From Halomonas sp. 1513 (GTDB lineage Bacteria > Pseudomonadota > Gammaproteobacteria > Pseudomonadales > Halomonadaceae): DNA of 64,000 nt. Under the pieces are notes generated by a model that worked only from the letters and a program-made list of their open reading frames with translations, did not search any database and was not told the DNA's origin. The stretch spans positions 3,906,001 through 3,970,000 of the forward strand of contig CP019326.1 of NCBI GenBank assembly GCA_001971685.1, read 5' to 3'. Both the position numbers and the translations under genes were made by a program. Positions 39,141 to 47,299 of this stretch are shown here, in pieces (the stretch's first letter is position 1; every line of letters starts with the position of its first letter).

Positions 39141-39845
39141 ATGCCCCTACTCGAAGCACGGGACGTTCACGGCGGCTACGGCGGCATGAACATCCTCAAC
39201 GGCGTCGACATGAGCATCGAGGCCGATGAGATCGGCGTCATCGTCGGCCCCAACGGCGCCGGCAAGTCGACCATGCTCAAGGCGATCTTCGGCCTGCTGC
39301 AGGTCAACCAGGGCGAGATCCGCCTGCGCGGCGAGCCGATCACCAACCTCGCGCCCAACAAGCTGGTGCACCTGGGGATGGGCTTCGTGCCCCAGGAGAA
39401 CAACATCTTCCCCAGCTTGAGCGTCGAGGAGAACCTCGAGATGGGCGCCTATATCCGCCCGTCAGGCGTCAGCCGCATGCTCGAGCAGATCTACGACTTC
39501 TTCCCGCCCTTGCTTGAGAAGCGCCGCCAGCCCGCCGGCGAACTCTCCGGCGGCCAGCGCCAGATGGTCGCCATGGGTCGGGCGCTGATGGTCGAGCCCA
39601 GCGTGCTGCTGCTCGACGAGCCCACCGCCGGGCTGTCGCCGCTGTTCATGAACGAGATATTCGAGCGGGTCAAGAAGATCAACGCCGCCGGGGTTGGCAT
39701 CCTGATGGTCGAGCAGCATGCCAAGCAGGCGCTGGCGATTGCCCACAAGGGCTTCGTGCTGGCCGCCGGCCACAACCGCTTCACCGATACCGGCGAGGCG
39801 CTGCTCAACGACCCCGAGGTCGCCAAGAGCTTCCTGGGCGGCTGA
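39141..39845 (+). CDS. ABC transporter ATPase, LivF-like
   Basis: ATP-binding subunit of 234 residues. Walker A GPNGAGKSTMLKAIFG near residue 35, Q loop FVPQENNIFP, signature LSGGQRQMVAMGRALM, Walker B VLLLDEPTAGLSP, and switch His in VEQHAKQA. The FVPQENNIFPSLSVEENL segment and short C-terminus are typical of LivF. It is the partner ATPase of the preceding gene. Confidence 0.93.
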   Translation: MPLLEARDVHGGYGGMNILNGVDMSIEADEIGVIVGPNGAGKSTMLKAIFGLLQVNQGEIRLRGEPITNLAPNKLVHLGMGFVPQENNIFPSLSVEENLEMGAYIRPSGVSRMLEQIYDFFPPLLEKRRQPAGELSGGQRQMVAMGRALMVEPSVLLLDEPTAGLSPLFMNEIFERVKKINAAGVGILMVEQHAKQALAIAHKGFVLAAGHNRFTDTGEALLNDPEVAKSFLGG

Positions 39846-39908
39846 TCGCCGCGCCGACAAGACCGACACAAGAACAGTGGCCCGCGCGCCAACGCAGGAG
39901 ATGTCGCT

Positions 39909-40913
39909 TTGAACGAACTGGTGTTTTTCATCAACAACGTGGTGGTGGCCGGCAGCGTGACCGGCTCGATCTACGCCATGGGGGCGATCGGCGTGACGCT
40001 GGTGTTCAGCATCATGCGCTTCGCCCACTTCGCGCATGCCGACATGATGACGCTGGGCGCCTTCGTGGTACTGCTGCTGAGCCTGGCCTTCCCCGGGGCG
40101 GGCAGCGTGGTGGGCCTGCCCACCGCCATCGTCATGCTGCCCATCGCCATGGTAGTGACGGCGGCCATCGCGGTGGGCATCGACAAGGCCTTCTACAAGC
40201 CGCTGCGCGCCCACGGCGTCAAGCCGATCGTCATCGTCATCGGCTCGCTGGGCGTGACGCTGATGCTGCAAGGCCTGCTGCGCCTGTTCGCCGGCACTAG
40301 CCCGCAGAACATGTACGTCGCCGAGCGCAAGGAGATCTACCGCCTCGAGCTGCCCTTCGAGGCGGTGACGCGCCCGATCATCGTCACCGAGCCCCAGGTG
40401 ATCCTGTTCATCCTGGTGATCGCCGCGGTGGTCGGGCTGCACCTGTTCCTCAGCAAGACCCGCACCGGCAAGGCGATGCGCGCCATGTCCGACAACCCCG
40501 ACCTGGCCCGCGCCTCGGGCATCAACACCAACCATATCGTCTCGGTGACCTGGATCATCGCCGGCAGCCTGGCCGCGGTGGCCGGCACCCTGCTGTCGAT
40601 GGACGTGACCTTCAAGCCCGACCTGAGCTTCTTCCTGCTGCTGCCGATCTTCGCCGCGGCCATCGTCGGCGGCGTCGGCCACCCCTACGGCGCGATTGCC
40701 GGCGGCTTCGTGGTCGGCTTCGCCGAGACCCTGGCGGTGTTCAACTGGGCGGTGCTGCTGCGGCCCATTGCCGAGCACTTCCCCGAGTGGCTGGAGCTGC
40801 CGCGCAACCTGGCCTTCGTCGGCACCGAGTACAAGATCGTGGTGCCGTTCTTCATCCTGGTGGCGATCCTGGTGTGGCGTCCCACCGGTATCTTCAAAGG
40901 GAAGGTGATCTGA
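39909..40913 (+). CDS. Branched-chain amino acid type ABC permease, LivH-like
   Basis: Inner-membrane permease of 334 residues with about eight helices. LivH hallmarks are SGSIYAMGAIGVTLVFSIMR-like opening segments, and AMSDNPDLARASGIN with the following long helix pair and GGVGHPYGAIAGGFVVG. The start is a TTG with AGGAG about 9 bases upstream; an ATG at 39901 is out of frame and stops after three codons. Its TGA overlaps the next gene's ATG (TGATG). Confidence 0.9.
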   Translation: MNELVFFINNVVVAGSVTGSIYAMGAIGVTLVFSIMRFAHFAHADMMTLGAFVVLLLSLAFPGAGSVVGLPTAIVMLPIAMVVTAAIAVGIDKAFYKPLRAHGVKPIVIVIGSLGVTLMLQGLLRLFAGTSPQNMYVAERKEIYRLELPFEAVTRPIIVTEPQVILFILVIAAVVGLHLFLSKTRTGKAMRAMSDNPDLARASGINTNHIVSVTWIIAGSLAAVAGTLLSMDVTFKPDLSFFLLLPIFAAAIVGGVGHPYGAIAGGFVVGFAETLAVFNWAVLLRPIAEHFPEWLELPRNLAFVGTEYKIVVPFFILVAILVWRPTGIFKGKVI

Positions 40914-42214
40914 TGACAACGCCCAACACAAAGGATCGCACTGTCTCCCCTCGCATTCCCACCCGCGAGCTGCTGCTGTTCGGTGGCCTGCTGGTGGCCA
41001 TCCTCGGCGTCTATGCGGTGATGGGGCCGGCCTACAGCACGCGCATGCTGGTCGAGGCCGCCTGCTACGCGATCATCGCCCTCGGCCTGACCATCCAGTG
41101 GGGCTATGCCGGCCAGTTCAACGCCGGGGTCATGGGCTTCGTGGCGCTGGGCGGCTTCTGCGCCATGTTCTTCGGTATCCCGGTCAACGACGCCTTCTGG
41201 GACAGCCAGCTGCCCGGCGAGCTGGGCCGCGTGCTGCTCTACCTGGTGGCCTCGGTGCTGCTGGTGTGGGGCGCCACCAAGCTCGACCGCCTCGGCGTGC
41301 CCAAGAAGCTGCGCACCGTCATCGCCGTGCTGCTGGCGGTGGTGCTCTACCTGGTGGTGATCAGCATGCTGCGCGGGGTGACCGGCCAGATCCAGTCCCA
41401 GGCCGGCTTCATCGGCGGCCTGGGGCTGCCGTCGTGGATCGGCTGGATCGCCGGCGGCGCCCTGGCCGGCTTCATCGGCTACTTCATTGGGCATATCTGC
41501 CTGGGGCTGCGCAGCGACTACCTGGCCATCGCCACCCTGGGCATCGCCGAGATCATCAAGGCGTTCCTCAAGAACTCCGACTGGCTGACCCGCGGCACCG
41601 CCACCGTCTCGCCGCTGCCGTGGCCCACGCCCGGGCCCAGCGACCTGGGCTTCGTGCTGGCGCGAGCGATCTACCTGTCGCTTACCGCGGTGGTCATCGC
41701 CGGCATCTTCTTCCTGCTGCACCGCGCCTACCACGCCCCCTGGGGGCGGATGATCCGCGCCATCCGCGACAACGAGGTCTCCAGCGCGGCAATGGGCAAG
41801 GACATCAACAAGCGCCGCCTGGAGATCTTCGTCTTCGGCTGCATCCTGATGGGCATCGGCGGCGCCGCGCTGACCAACTTCAACAGCATCTTCGACCCCC
41901 AGGGCTACCTGCCGCTCAACCACACTTTCCTGGTGCTGGTGATGGTGATCCTCGGCGGCCCAGGCAACAACCTCGGCACCATCTTCGGCGCCGTGCTGGT
42001 CTACATCATCTGGCTGATGTCCGAGCCGCTGGCGCTGTTCCTGATGAACATCGCGGTGTATATCGGCGAGGGCTGGTTCGGCTGGGAGCCGCCGTCGAAC
42101 ATCTCGAGTCGCGCGCTACAGGCGCGGGTGTTCGTCATCGGCCTGCTGATCTCGCTGGTGCTGCGCTACGCGCCGCGCGGCCTGATGCCGGAGAAGGTGC
42201 CTCACCACCAGTGA
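40913..42214 (+). CDS. Branched-chain amino acid type ABC permease, LivM-like
   Basis: Second permease subunit, 433 residues. It has extended N-terminal helices, then the LivM core LTIQWGYAGQFNAGVMGFVALGG-type segment, LRSDYLAIATLGIAEI, MIRAIRDNEVSSAAMGKDINKRRLEIF, and GGPGNNLGTIFGAVLV. It overlaps the LivH-like gene by one base, so the two are coupled. An insertion near residues 105-165 makes it longer than minimal LivM proteins. The solute may be a branched-chain amino acid, amide or urea-like compound. Confidence 0.92.
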   Translation: MTTPNTKDRTVSPRIPTRELLLFGGLLVAILGVYAVMGPAYSTRMLVEAACYAIIALGLTIQWGYAGQFNAGVMGFVALGGFCAMFFGIPVNDAFWDSQLPGELGRVLLYLVASVLLVWGATKLDRLGVPKKLRTVIAVLLAVVLYLVVISMLRGVTGQIQSQAGFIGGLGLPSWIGWIAGGALAGFIGYFIGHICLGLRSDYLAIATLGIAEIIKAFLKNSDWLTRGTATVSPLPWPTPGPSDLGFVLARAIYLSLTAVVIAGIFFLLHRAYHAPWGRMIRAIRDNEVSSAAMGKDINKRRLEIFVFGCILMGIGGAALTNFNSIFDPQGYLPLNHTFLVLVMVILGGPGNNLGTIFGAVLVYIIWLMSEPLALFLMNIAVYIGEGWFGWEPPSNISSRALQARVFVIGLLISLVLRYAPRGLMPEKVPHHQ

Positions 42215-42226
42215 GGGTGCTCCCCT

Positions 42227-42266
42227 AACGTGAAACGCCCCGGCACAGGCCGGGGCGTTTCACGTT
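42227..42266. terminator. Bidirectional terminator between permease and binding-protein genes
   Basis: Perfect 17-bp stem (42227-42243 with 42250-42266) and 6-base loop between convergent genes; it serves both sides. Confidence 0.85.
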
Positions 42267-42289
42267 CAGCTACCGCTAGCAGCGGCGTG

Positions 42290-43507
42290 TTACAGCTCGT
42301 CGGCCTCGAGGAAGCCCTGGCTGGTGAAGCGGCCATCCTGCACGACCATCTCGACCACCACGCCGGGCACGTCGCCGTTCTCGTCGAACTCGTGGCTGCC
42401 GGAGGCACCCTCGTAGTTGATCTCTTCACCGGCGGCGATCAGCTCCACGGCCTTCTCCCACTCGCCGGGCAGGATCTGCTCGCCGGGGGCGGAAGACACG
42501 CTGCGCAGTGCCTCGGAGAGGCCCTCGCGCTCGGCGTTGCCGTTCTGCTCGATGGCCAGGGCCAGCAGGAAGGCGGCGTCGTAGGCCTGGGCGGCGAACA
42601 CCGCGCTGGGGTCGATATCGGCCTCGGCGGCGAGCGCCTCGAAGGTCTCGGTTCCCGGGGTGTCGGGGCTGCCCGGGCGGGTGGCGATCATGCCCTCGAG
42701 CACGTCGGCGCCAATCGCCTCGACCAGGCTGTCGCCGACCATGCCGTCGGCACCCACGTACTGGGTGAACATGCCGCTCTCGTAGGCCTGGCGCAGGATG
42801 GTCTGGCCCGAGCCGTCGGCGTAGGCCAGCACCACCAGCGTCTCGCTGCCGCCGGAGGAGAGCGAGCCCAGCTCCGAGCGGTAGTCGGCGCGGCCGTCTT
42901 CATGCGCCTCGTTCGCCGAGACCATGCCGCCCTCGGCCTCGAAGGTCTCGTTGAAGGCATTGGCCAGGCCCTGGCCGTAGTCGTTGTTGACGTAGGTCAC
43001 CGCGACATCGGTAATGCCCTTGCTGATCAGCAGCTTGGCCAGCATCTCACCCTGGAAGGCATCCGACGGCACGGTGCGGAACACCAGGTCGTTGTCGTCC
43101 AGGTCGGTGACCGCCGGGGCCGTGGAGGCCGGCGATACCATCACCACGCCGCCGGGAATCGCCGCGTTGTTGGCCGCGGCCACGGTGGCCCCGGTGCACA
43201 GCGCGCCGACGATGGCGGTGACGTTTTCGGTATTGACCATGCGGTCCGCGGCGTTGGACGCCGCCGAGGCATCGGCGCAGGTGGTATCGGCATTCGGCAT
43301 CACCAGCGTCTGGCCGCCGAGAATGCCGCCCTGCTCGTTGACATGCTGCACCGCCAGCTGAGCGCCGTCGAAGATCGGCGGCGTGAGGCTCTCGATGGGG
43401 CCGGTGAAGCCGCCCAGGAACCCGATCTTCACTTCGTCGGCCTGCGCCGCACCGATGAACGTGGCGGAGGACGCAGCCACCGCCATCGCTAACAGAGCTT
43501 TCTTCAT
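42290..43507 (-). CDS. ABC transporter substrate-binding protein, LivJ-like
   Basis: Periplasmic receptor of 405 residues. The signal peptide is about 23 residues (ending GAAQA), then VKIGFLGGFTGPIESLTPP and the type 1 periplasmic-binding fold (LAVQHVNEQGG, VTAIVGALCTGATVAAANN, VAVTYVNNDYGQGLANAF). It is convergent with the permease/ATPase genes and so is separately transcribed, allowing excess production of the receptor. The ligand is unknown. Confidence 0.93.
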   Translation of the reverse strand: MKKALLAMAVAASSATFIGAAQADEVKIGFLGGFTGPIESLTPPIFDGAQLAVQHVNEQGGILGGQTLVMPNADTTCADASAASNAADRMVNTENVTAIVGALCTGATVAAANNAAIPGGVVMVSPASTAPAVTDLDDNDLVFRTVPSDAFQGEMLAKLLISKGITDVAVTYVNNDYGQGLANAFNETFEAEGGMVSANEAHEDGRADYRSELGSLSSGGSETLVVLAYADGSGQTILRQAYESGMFTQYVGADGMVGDSLVEAIGADVLEGMIATRPGSPDTPGTETFEALAAEADIDPSAVFAAQAYDAAFLLALAIEQNGNAEREGLSEALRSVSSAPGEQILPGEWEKAVELIAAGEEINYEGASGSHEFDENGDVPGVVVEMVVQDGRFTSQGFLEADEL

Positions 43508-43724
43508 GGTTGTTCTCGCTGTTGCCAGTTAAATTAGTGCCTCCCTAACTCTGGAAGTGTTTACGCAAAAACACAAGCGCTACGGCGTTAACGCAAGCGA
43601 CCGTTTGAACCCTCCTAGCCCATTGAAAACGTGCCGGTTTTTACCTGCCCCCTAAGCCGCCCGCTGCACTTCAACGCTGCACGCGGTAGGCTGGAGGAAA
43701 TTCCCTCGCCAAGGAGCGCCCCGC

Positions 43725-44765
43725 ATGCTCGACGTGACCCACCTGCACGGCAGCCGCCGCGCCATCGGCCTGGCCCACGGCCAGCGCCACGCCGCGCAGA
43801 TTCGCCGCAGCATCGCGGTCTACGACCGGCTGTTCCAGGACTTCGTGGGACTCGACTGGGCTGCCGCCAAGCGCGAGGCGCAGCGCTTCGTGCCCGCCAT
43901 CGAGCGCGGCTTCCCGGCGATTCTCGATGAGCTGGCGGGCATCGCCGAGGGCGCCGGCCTCGAGCGCGACGACATCCTCACCCTCAACTGCCGCAGCGAG
44001 ATATCGCTGACCCAGGCCAGCGGCGGCTGCTCGGCCTTCTCGCTCTATCAGCAGGGCCGCCAGTGGCTGGCCCAGAACTGGGACTGGCGCGCCGACCAGC
44101 TCGACAACGTGGTGGTATTGCAGATAGAGGGCAATGACGCGCCGCCGCTGGTCAGCGTCGGCGAGGCCGGCATGGTCGCCAAGATCGGCCTCAACGCCCA
44201 CGGCCTCGGCGTGTGCCTCAACGCCATCCGCTCGCAGACCTGCGGCGACGGCCTGCCGATTCACTTTGCGCTGCGCAAGATCCTCGAGAGCGACGGCTTC
44301 GCTGGTGCGAAACGCATCATCGAGGAGGATCGGGTCGCCTCGCCGGCGCACTTCCTGGTGGCCAGCGCCGACGGCCAGGCCGCCGGTTTCGAGGTCCAGC
44401 CCGGGCCGCCCGGGGTGCTCGAACCTAGCGACGGTCGTGTGACCCACACCAACCACCTCTACGCCGCGGCCGCCACCGCCTGCGTGGCCGACTTCCCCAA
44501 GCCTGACTCCCACGTGCGCCTGCGCCGGCTCGACGAGCTGCTCGACCCGCCGCCAGCGGCCAGCGTCAGCGCGCTGTTCGAGGTGCTAAGCGACCACCAC
44601 AACGCGCCCATGTCGATCTGCAAGCACACCGACCCGGGCATGCCCGAGGCCGAGCGCATGGAGACCCTGTTCGCGGTGGTGATGGCCCTCGACGAGCGCA
44701 CCCTGCACCTGCGCCACGGCTACCCCTGCGAGGCCGAGGAGACGCTGAGCGTCAGCCTCGCCTAG
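43725..44765 (+). CDS. C45-family peptidase / acyl-CoA:6-APA acyltransferase-like protein
   Basis: 346 residues of the NTN-hydrolase C45 family. The key Cys lies in SGGCSAF (Cys 102), preceded by TLNCRSEIS, the usual site of self-cleavage to expose the nucleophile. Following segments are WLAQNWDWRADQ, GLNAHGLGVCLN and THTNHLYA, all family-typical. Bacterial members cleave or transfer acyl or amide groups; the substrate is unknown. AAGGAG precedes the ATG. It is divergent from the binding-protein gene. Confidence 0.87.
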   Translation: MLDVTHLHGSRRAIGLAHGQRHAAQIRRSIAVYDRLFQDFVGLDWAAAKREAQRFVPAIERGFPAILDELAGIAEGAGLERDDILTLNCRSEISLTQASGGCSAFSLYQQGRQWLAQNWDWRADQLDNVVVLQIEGNDAPPLVSVGEAGMVAKIGLNAHGLGVCLNAIRSQTCGDGLPIHFALRKILESDGFAGAKRIIEEDRVASPAHFLVASADGQAAGFEVQPGPPGVLEPSDGRVTHTNHLYAAAATACVADFPKPDSHVRLRRLDELLDPPPAASVSALFEVLSDHHNAPMSICKHTDPGMPEAERMETLFAVVMALDERTLHLRHGYPCEAEETLSVSLA

Positions 44766-44778
44766 GCACCTGGCGCTA

Positions 44779-45366
44779 TCAGCCGGCCAGTGCCTCCTCC
44801 ACCAGCCCTCGCGCCTCCTCGCTCATGGGTAGCCCGAGCGCCAGCGCGTGGGCCTCGGGCGACATCTTCTTCCAGGTCTTCTGCACGATACGGATCAGAT
44901 GGTCATGCTCCACCTGGCGTGAGAAATCGCCGAAGTAGTTCTCCAGGAACACCAGGCAGGCGCAGTCCTCCAGCGCCTGGGTCTCCGGGTCGCGGCCCAG
45001 GCCCTGCTTGCGGATCAGGCTCGCCGCGCGCGCCGCGTCATCGGCCGAGTAGCCCGCCTCCTCCATCAGCCGCGCGGTGGTCTCACCGGCGCGCTTGCCC
45101 TGGTCGCGACGCCAGGTCAGATAGCCCACCCGGCCCTCGGGATACGCCTCCCGCGGCACCTTCCAGCGCTGCAGGTGCTGGGCACGCACCGCCAGCTGCA
45201 ACAGCTCGCTGGGCGAATCAGCCAGCGTCTCCAGCCAGGCGCTCATGCGCCGCGCATAGAACAGCTCCTGGGGCAGCGACTCACCCGCCACCTCCACGTG
45301 CCGCGGATCCTCGGCGTGCAGCGCATCGATGGCGGCCAAGGCTTGATCATAGGGGGTATCGGACAT
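44779..45366 (-). CDS. DUF4202 domain-containing protein
   Basis: 195 residues, soluble, mostly helical. It matches the DUF4202 pattern: YDQALAAIDALHAEDP at the start, ELFYARRMSAWLETL, RAQHLQRWKVPREAYPEGRVGYLTWR, and the late DCACLVFLENYFGDFS. Conserved His, Glu and Asp residues resemble an HD-type metal site, but no activity is established. GGAG lies before the ATG. It is convergent with the C45 gene. Confidence 0.87.
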   Translation of the reverse strand: MSDTPYDQALAAIDALHAEDPRHVEVAGESLPQELFYARRMSAWLETLADSPSELLQLAVRAQHLQRWKVPREAYPEGRVGYLTWRRDQGKRAGETTARLMEEAGYSADDAARAASLIRKQGLGRDPETQALEDCACLVFLENYFGDFSRQVEHDHLIRIVQKTWKKMSPEAHALALGLPMSEEARGLVEEALAG

Positions 45367-45503
45367 ACTCGCTCCTCATCGTCGGTGGCGGTCCATTGCC
45401 GCTGTTGCATATAGCCTATCAGCGTAGCGGCTGGATAAGGACAACGGGCGGGATACACTGCCCCTAGACCCAAGCCTCAGCAGCAGCGACAGGGAGCAGC
45501 GCC

Positions 45504-45827
45504 ATGAAATACATCTTCGAAGTGCATATCCGCGACGGCTACCGCGCCGAGGACTACGCCGAGGCCTGGGTCCGCGCCAGCGAGATCATCCAGCAGGCGC
45601 CGGGGGCACGCGGCACCGAACTGCACCGCAAGATCGGCGACCCCAGCACCCTGATCGCCATCGCCCACTGGGACAGCAAGGCCAGCCGCGACGCCATGGA
45701 AGCCCAGCCCAACCAGCAGGTAAAGGAGATCATCCGCTCCGCGGCGCCCTGCTGCGAGATCCGCCTGATCGGCGAATTCGACGAGCCCGAGTGGGTAGTG
45801 ATGCCGCCAAAAATCCAACTAAACTAA
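45504..45827 (+). CDS. Antibiotic-biosynthesis-monooxygenase-like dimeric alpha/beta-barrel protein
   Basis: 107 residues. The pattern YIFEVHIRDGYRAEDYAEAWVRAS, then GTELHRKIGDPSTLIAIAHWDSKASRDAM, fits a one-domain ABM or stress-responsive alpha/beta-barrel fold. The function is unknown; such proteins may be small oxygenases or binding proteins. AGGGAG lies before the ATG. It precedes the broken HicB-like gene. Confidence 0.7.
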   Translation: MKYIFEVHIRDGYRAEDYAEAWVRASEIIQQAPGARGTELHRKIGDPSTLIAIAHWDSKASRDAMEAQPNQQVKEIIRSAAPCCEIRLIGEFDEPEWVVMPPKIQLN

Positions 45828-45853
45828 GGTGGCCACAATGACAGGGGAGCGAC

Positions 45854-46181
45854 ATGGTCAACCATACGTATTACGCCTACCGCATCCGCTGGTCCACGGA
45901 AGACGTACAGTTCGTCGGCCTATGCACCGAGCTACCCAGCCTTTCATGGCTGGCCAACAGCCAGAGAGAAGCCCTCGACGGCATCGTGGCGGTAGTGGCC
46001 GACGCGGTGGCCGATATGCAAGCTGCCGGGGAATCACCTCCCCAGCCGCTGGCGTAACGTCATTTTTCGGGCGTTTCAACGTCCGCATCCGTCAGATGAG
46101 CACCGTAAGCTAGCCATCAAGGCCGGCGAACAACCCATCAGCCTCAATCAGCGGATCAGTGGTCGCTCGTCCAAGCTCTAA
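45854..46181 (+). pseudogene. Broken HicB-like antitoxin gene
   Basis: The first 67 codons encode a HicB-type N-terminus (YYAYRIRWSTEDVQFVGLC, PSLSWLANSQREALDGI), ending at TAA (46055-46057). The rest of a HicB family protein can still be read beyond it: RHFSG in the same frame, then after a lost base near 46070 RFNVRIR, then after another near 46093 DEHRKLAIKAGEQPISLNQ to a stop at 46179-46181. Thus one nonsense change and two frameshifts interrupt a gene of about 109 codons. GGGGAG precedes the start. No HicA toxin is present. Confidence 0.75.
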
Positions 46182-46356
46182 TCACACCGCCACCCCAGGG
46201 CCGACCTGGCTCAGATCAACTCGTTACCGCTTTGTGGCTCAGCCCCGCGCATGCGGGGATCGGTACCCGCCCGCCCCGTTATCGCCGGCAGTGAGCGGTT
46301 GAGCCCCGCGCATGCGGGGATCGAGTCGACACCAAGGACATGGACGCCCTCGCGTT

Positions 46357-46446
46357 CGGTTCATCCCCAGGCCTGTGGGGATCGGCTCGAGGGGATCTTC
46401 TACAACCTGAAGACCACCGGTTCATCCCCACGCCTGCGGGGATCGG
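46357..46446 (-). repeat. First block of variant (type B) CRISPR repeats
   Basis: Repeats 3 and 4. Both carry the type B tag ATGAACCG. Repeat 3 has the A-T stem pair but a C-C mismatch next to it. Repeat 4 has a G-T wobble at the same pair, intermediate between types A and B. The short 31-base spacer follows repeat 4. Confidence 0.9.
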
Positions 46447-46782
46447 CACAGGCGGGCCGTCCAACTGAACAGCAGGCCGGTTGAGCCCCGCGCCTGCGGG
46501 GATCGGAGCGTGCGGATCAGCTCGGCGTAGCGCTCGCGCGGTTGAGCCCCGCGCCTGCGGGGATCGGCTCGCGCACGAAGGCCACCCGGGCTGACATGAC
46601 GGTTGAGCCCCGCGCCTGCGGGGATCGGGAGCCCCACCACGACGGCACGCCTCATTGGCACGGTTGAGCCCCGCGCCTGCGGGGATCGGTTCTCGGACTC
46701 GACGGCATCGAGGATCAGGGCCGGTTGAGCCCCGCGCCTGCGGGGATCGGTGGTCATTTACAGCGCTCCGAGATTTGTCCCG

Positions 46783-47299
46783 CGGTTCATCCCCACGCCT
46801 GTGGGGATCGGCCATCGCTTCGCGTCGTGCTGGCCTCCTGCGTCGGTTCATCCCCACGCCTGTGGGGATCGGTCTTCACTTCCCTGGCCAGCCCTACCCG
46901 CTGCCGGTTCATCCCCACGCCGGTGGGGATCGGGCGTTGTTGACGCTGACGAAGCCTATGCCGCCCGGTTCATCCCCACGCCTGTGGGGATCGGATCATC
47001 GACTGGGCCACGCGCCGCATTACAGGCGGTTCATCCCCACGCCTGTGGGGATCGGGCTGTAGACCTCGCGAGACTGCCTCCCGACTACGGTTCATCCCCA
47101 CGCCTGTGGGGATCGGATGTCGAGCTGTAGGCGGGCGGCGTTCAACTCCGGTTCATCCCCACGCCTGTGGGGATCGGATGTCGAGCTGTAGGCGGGCGGC
47201 GTTCAACTCCGGTTCATCCCCACGCCTGTGGGGATCGGGTGGTCTTGCCACAACCTCGAGCCCTGCATGGCGGTTCATCCCCACGCCTGTGGGGATCGG
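46783..47299 (-). repeat. Second block of variant (type B) CRISPR repeats
   Basis: Repeats 10-18, all with stem CCCCAC/GTGGGG and tag ATGAACCG. Repeat 12 (46905) also has a loop change. The block is bounded by type A repeats on both sides (repeats 5-9 and 19-96). Confidence 0.95.

Noticed and set aside
45829..46113. 95-codon frame overlapping the HicB-like start
   Set aside because: Different frame from the HicB N-terminus; only its end happens to contain the shifted RFNVRIR remnant of the broken gene.
45829..46234. A HicA toxin partner for the HicB-like gene
   Set aside because: No short basic double-stranded-RNA-binding-like frame is present on either side; the HicB-like gene appears to be an orphan.
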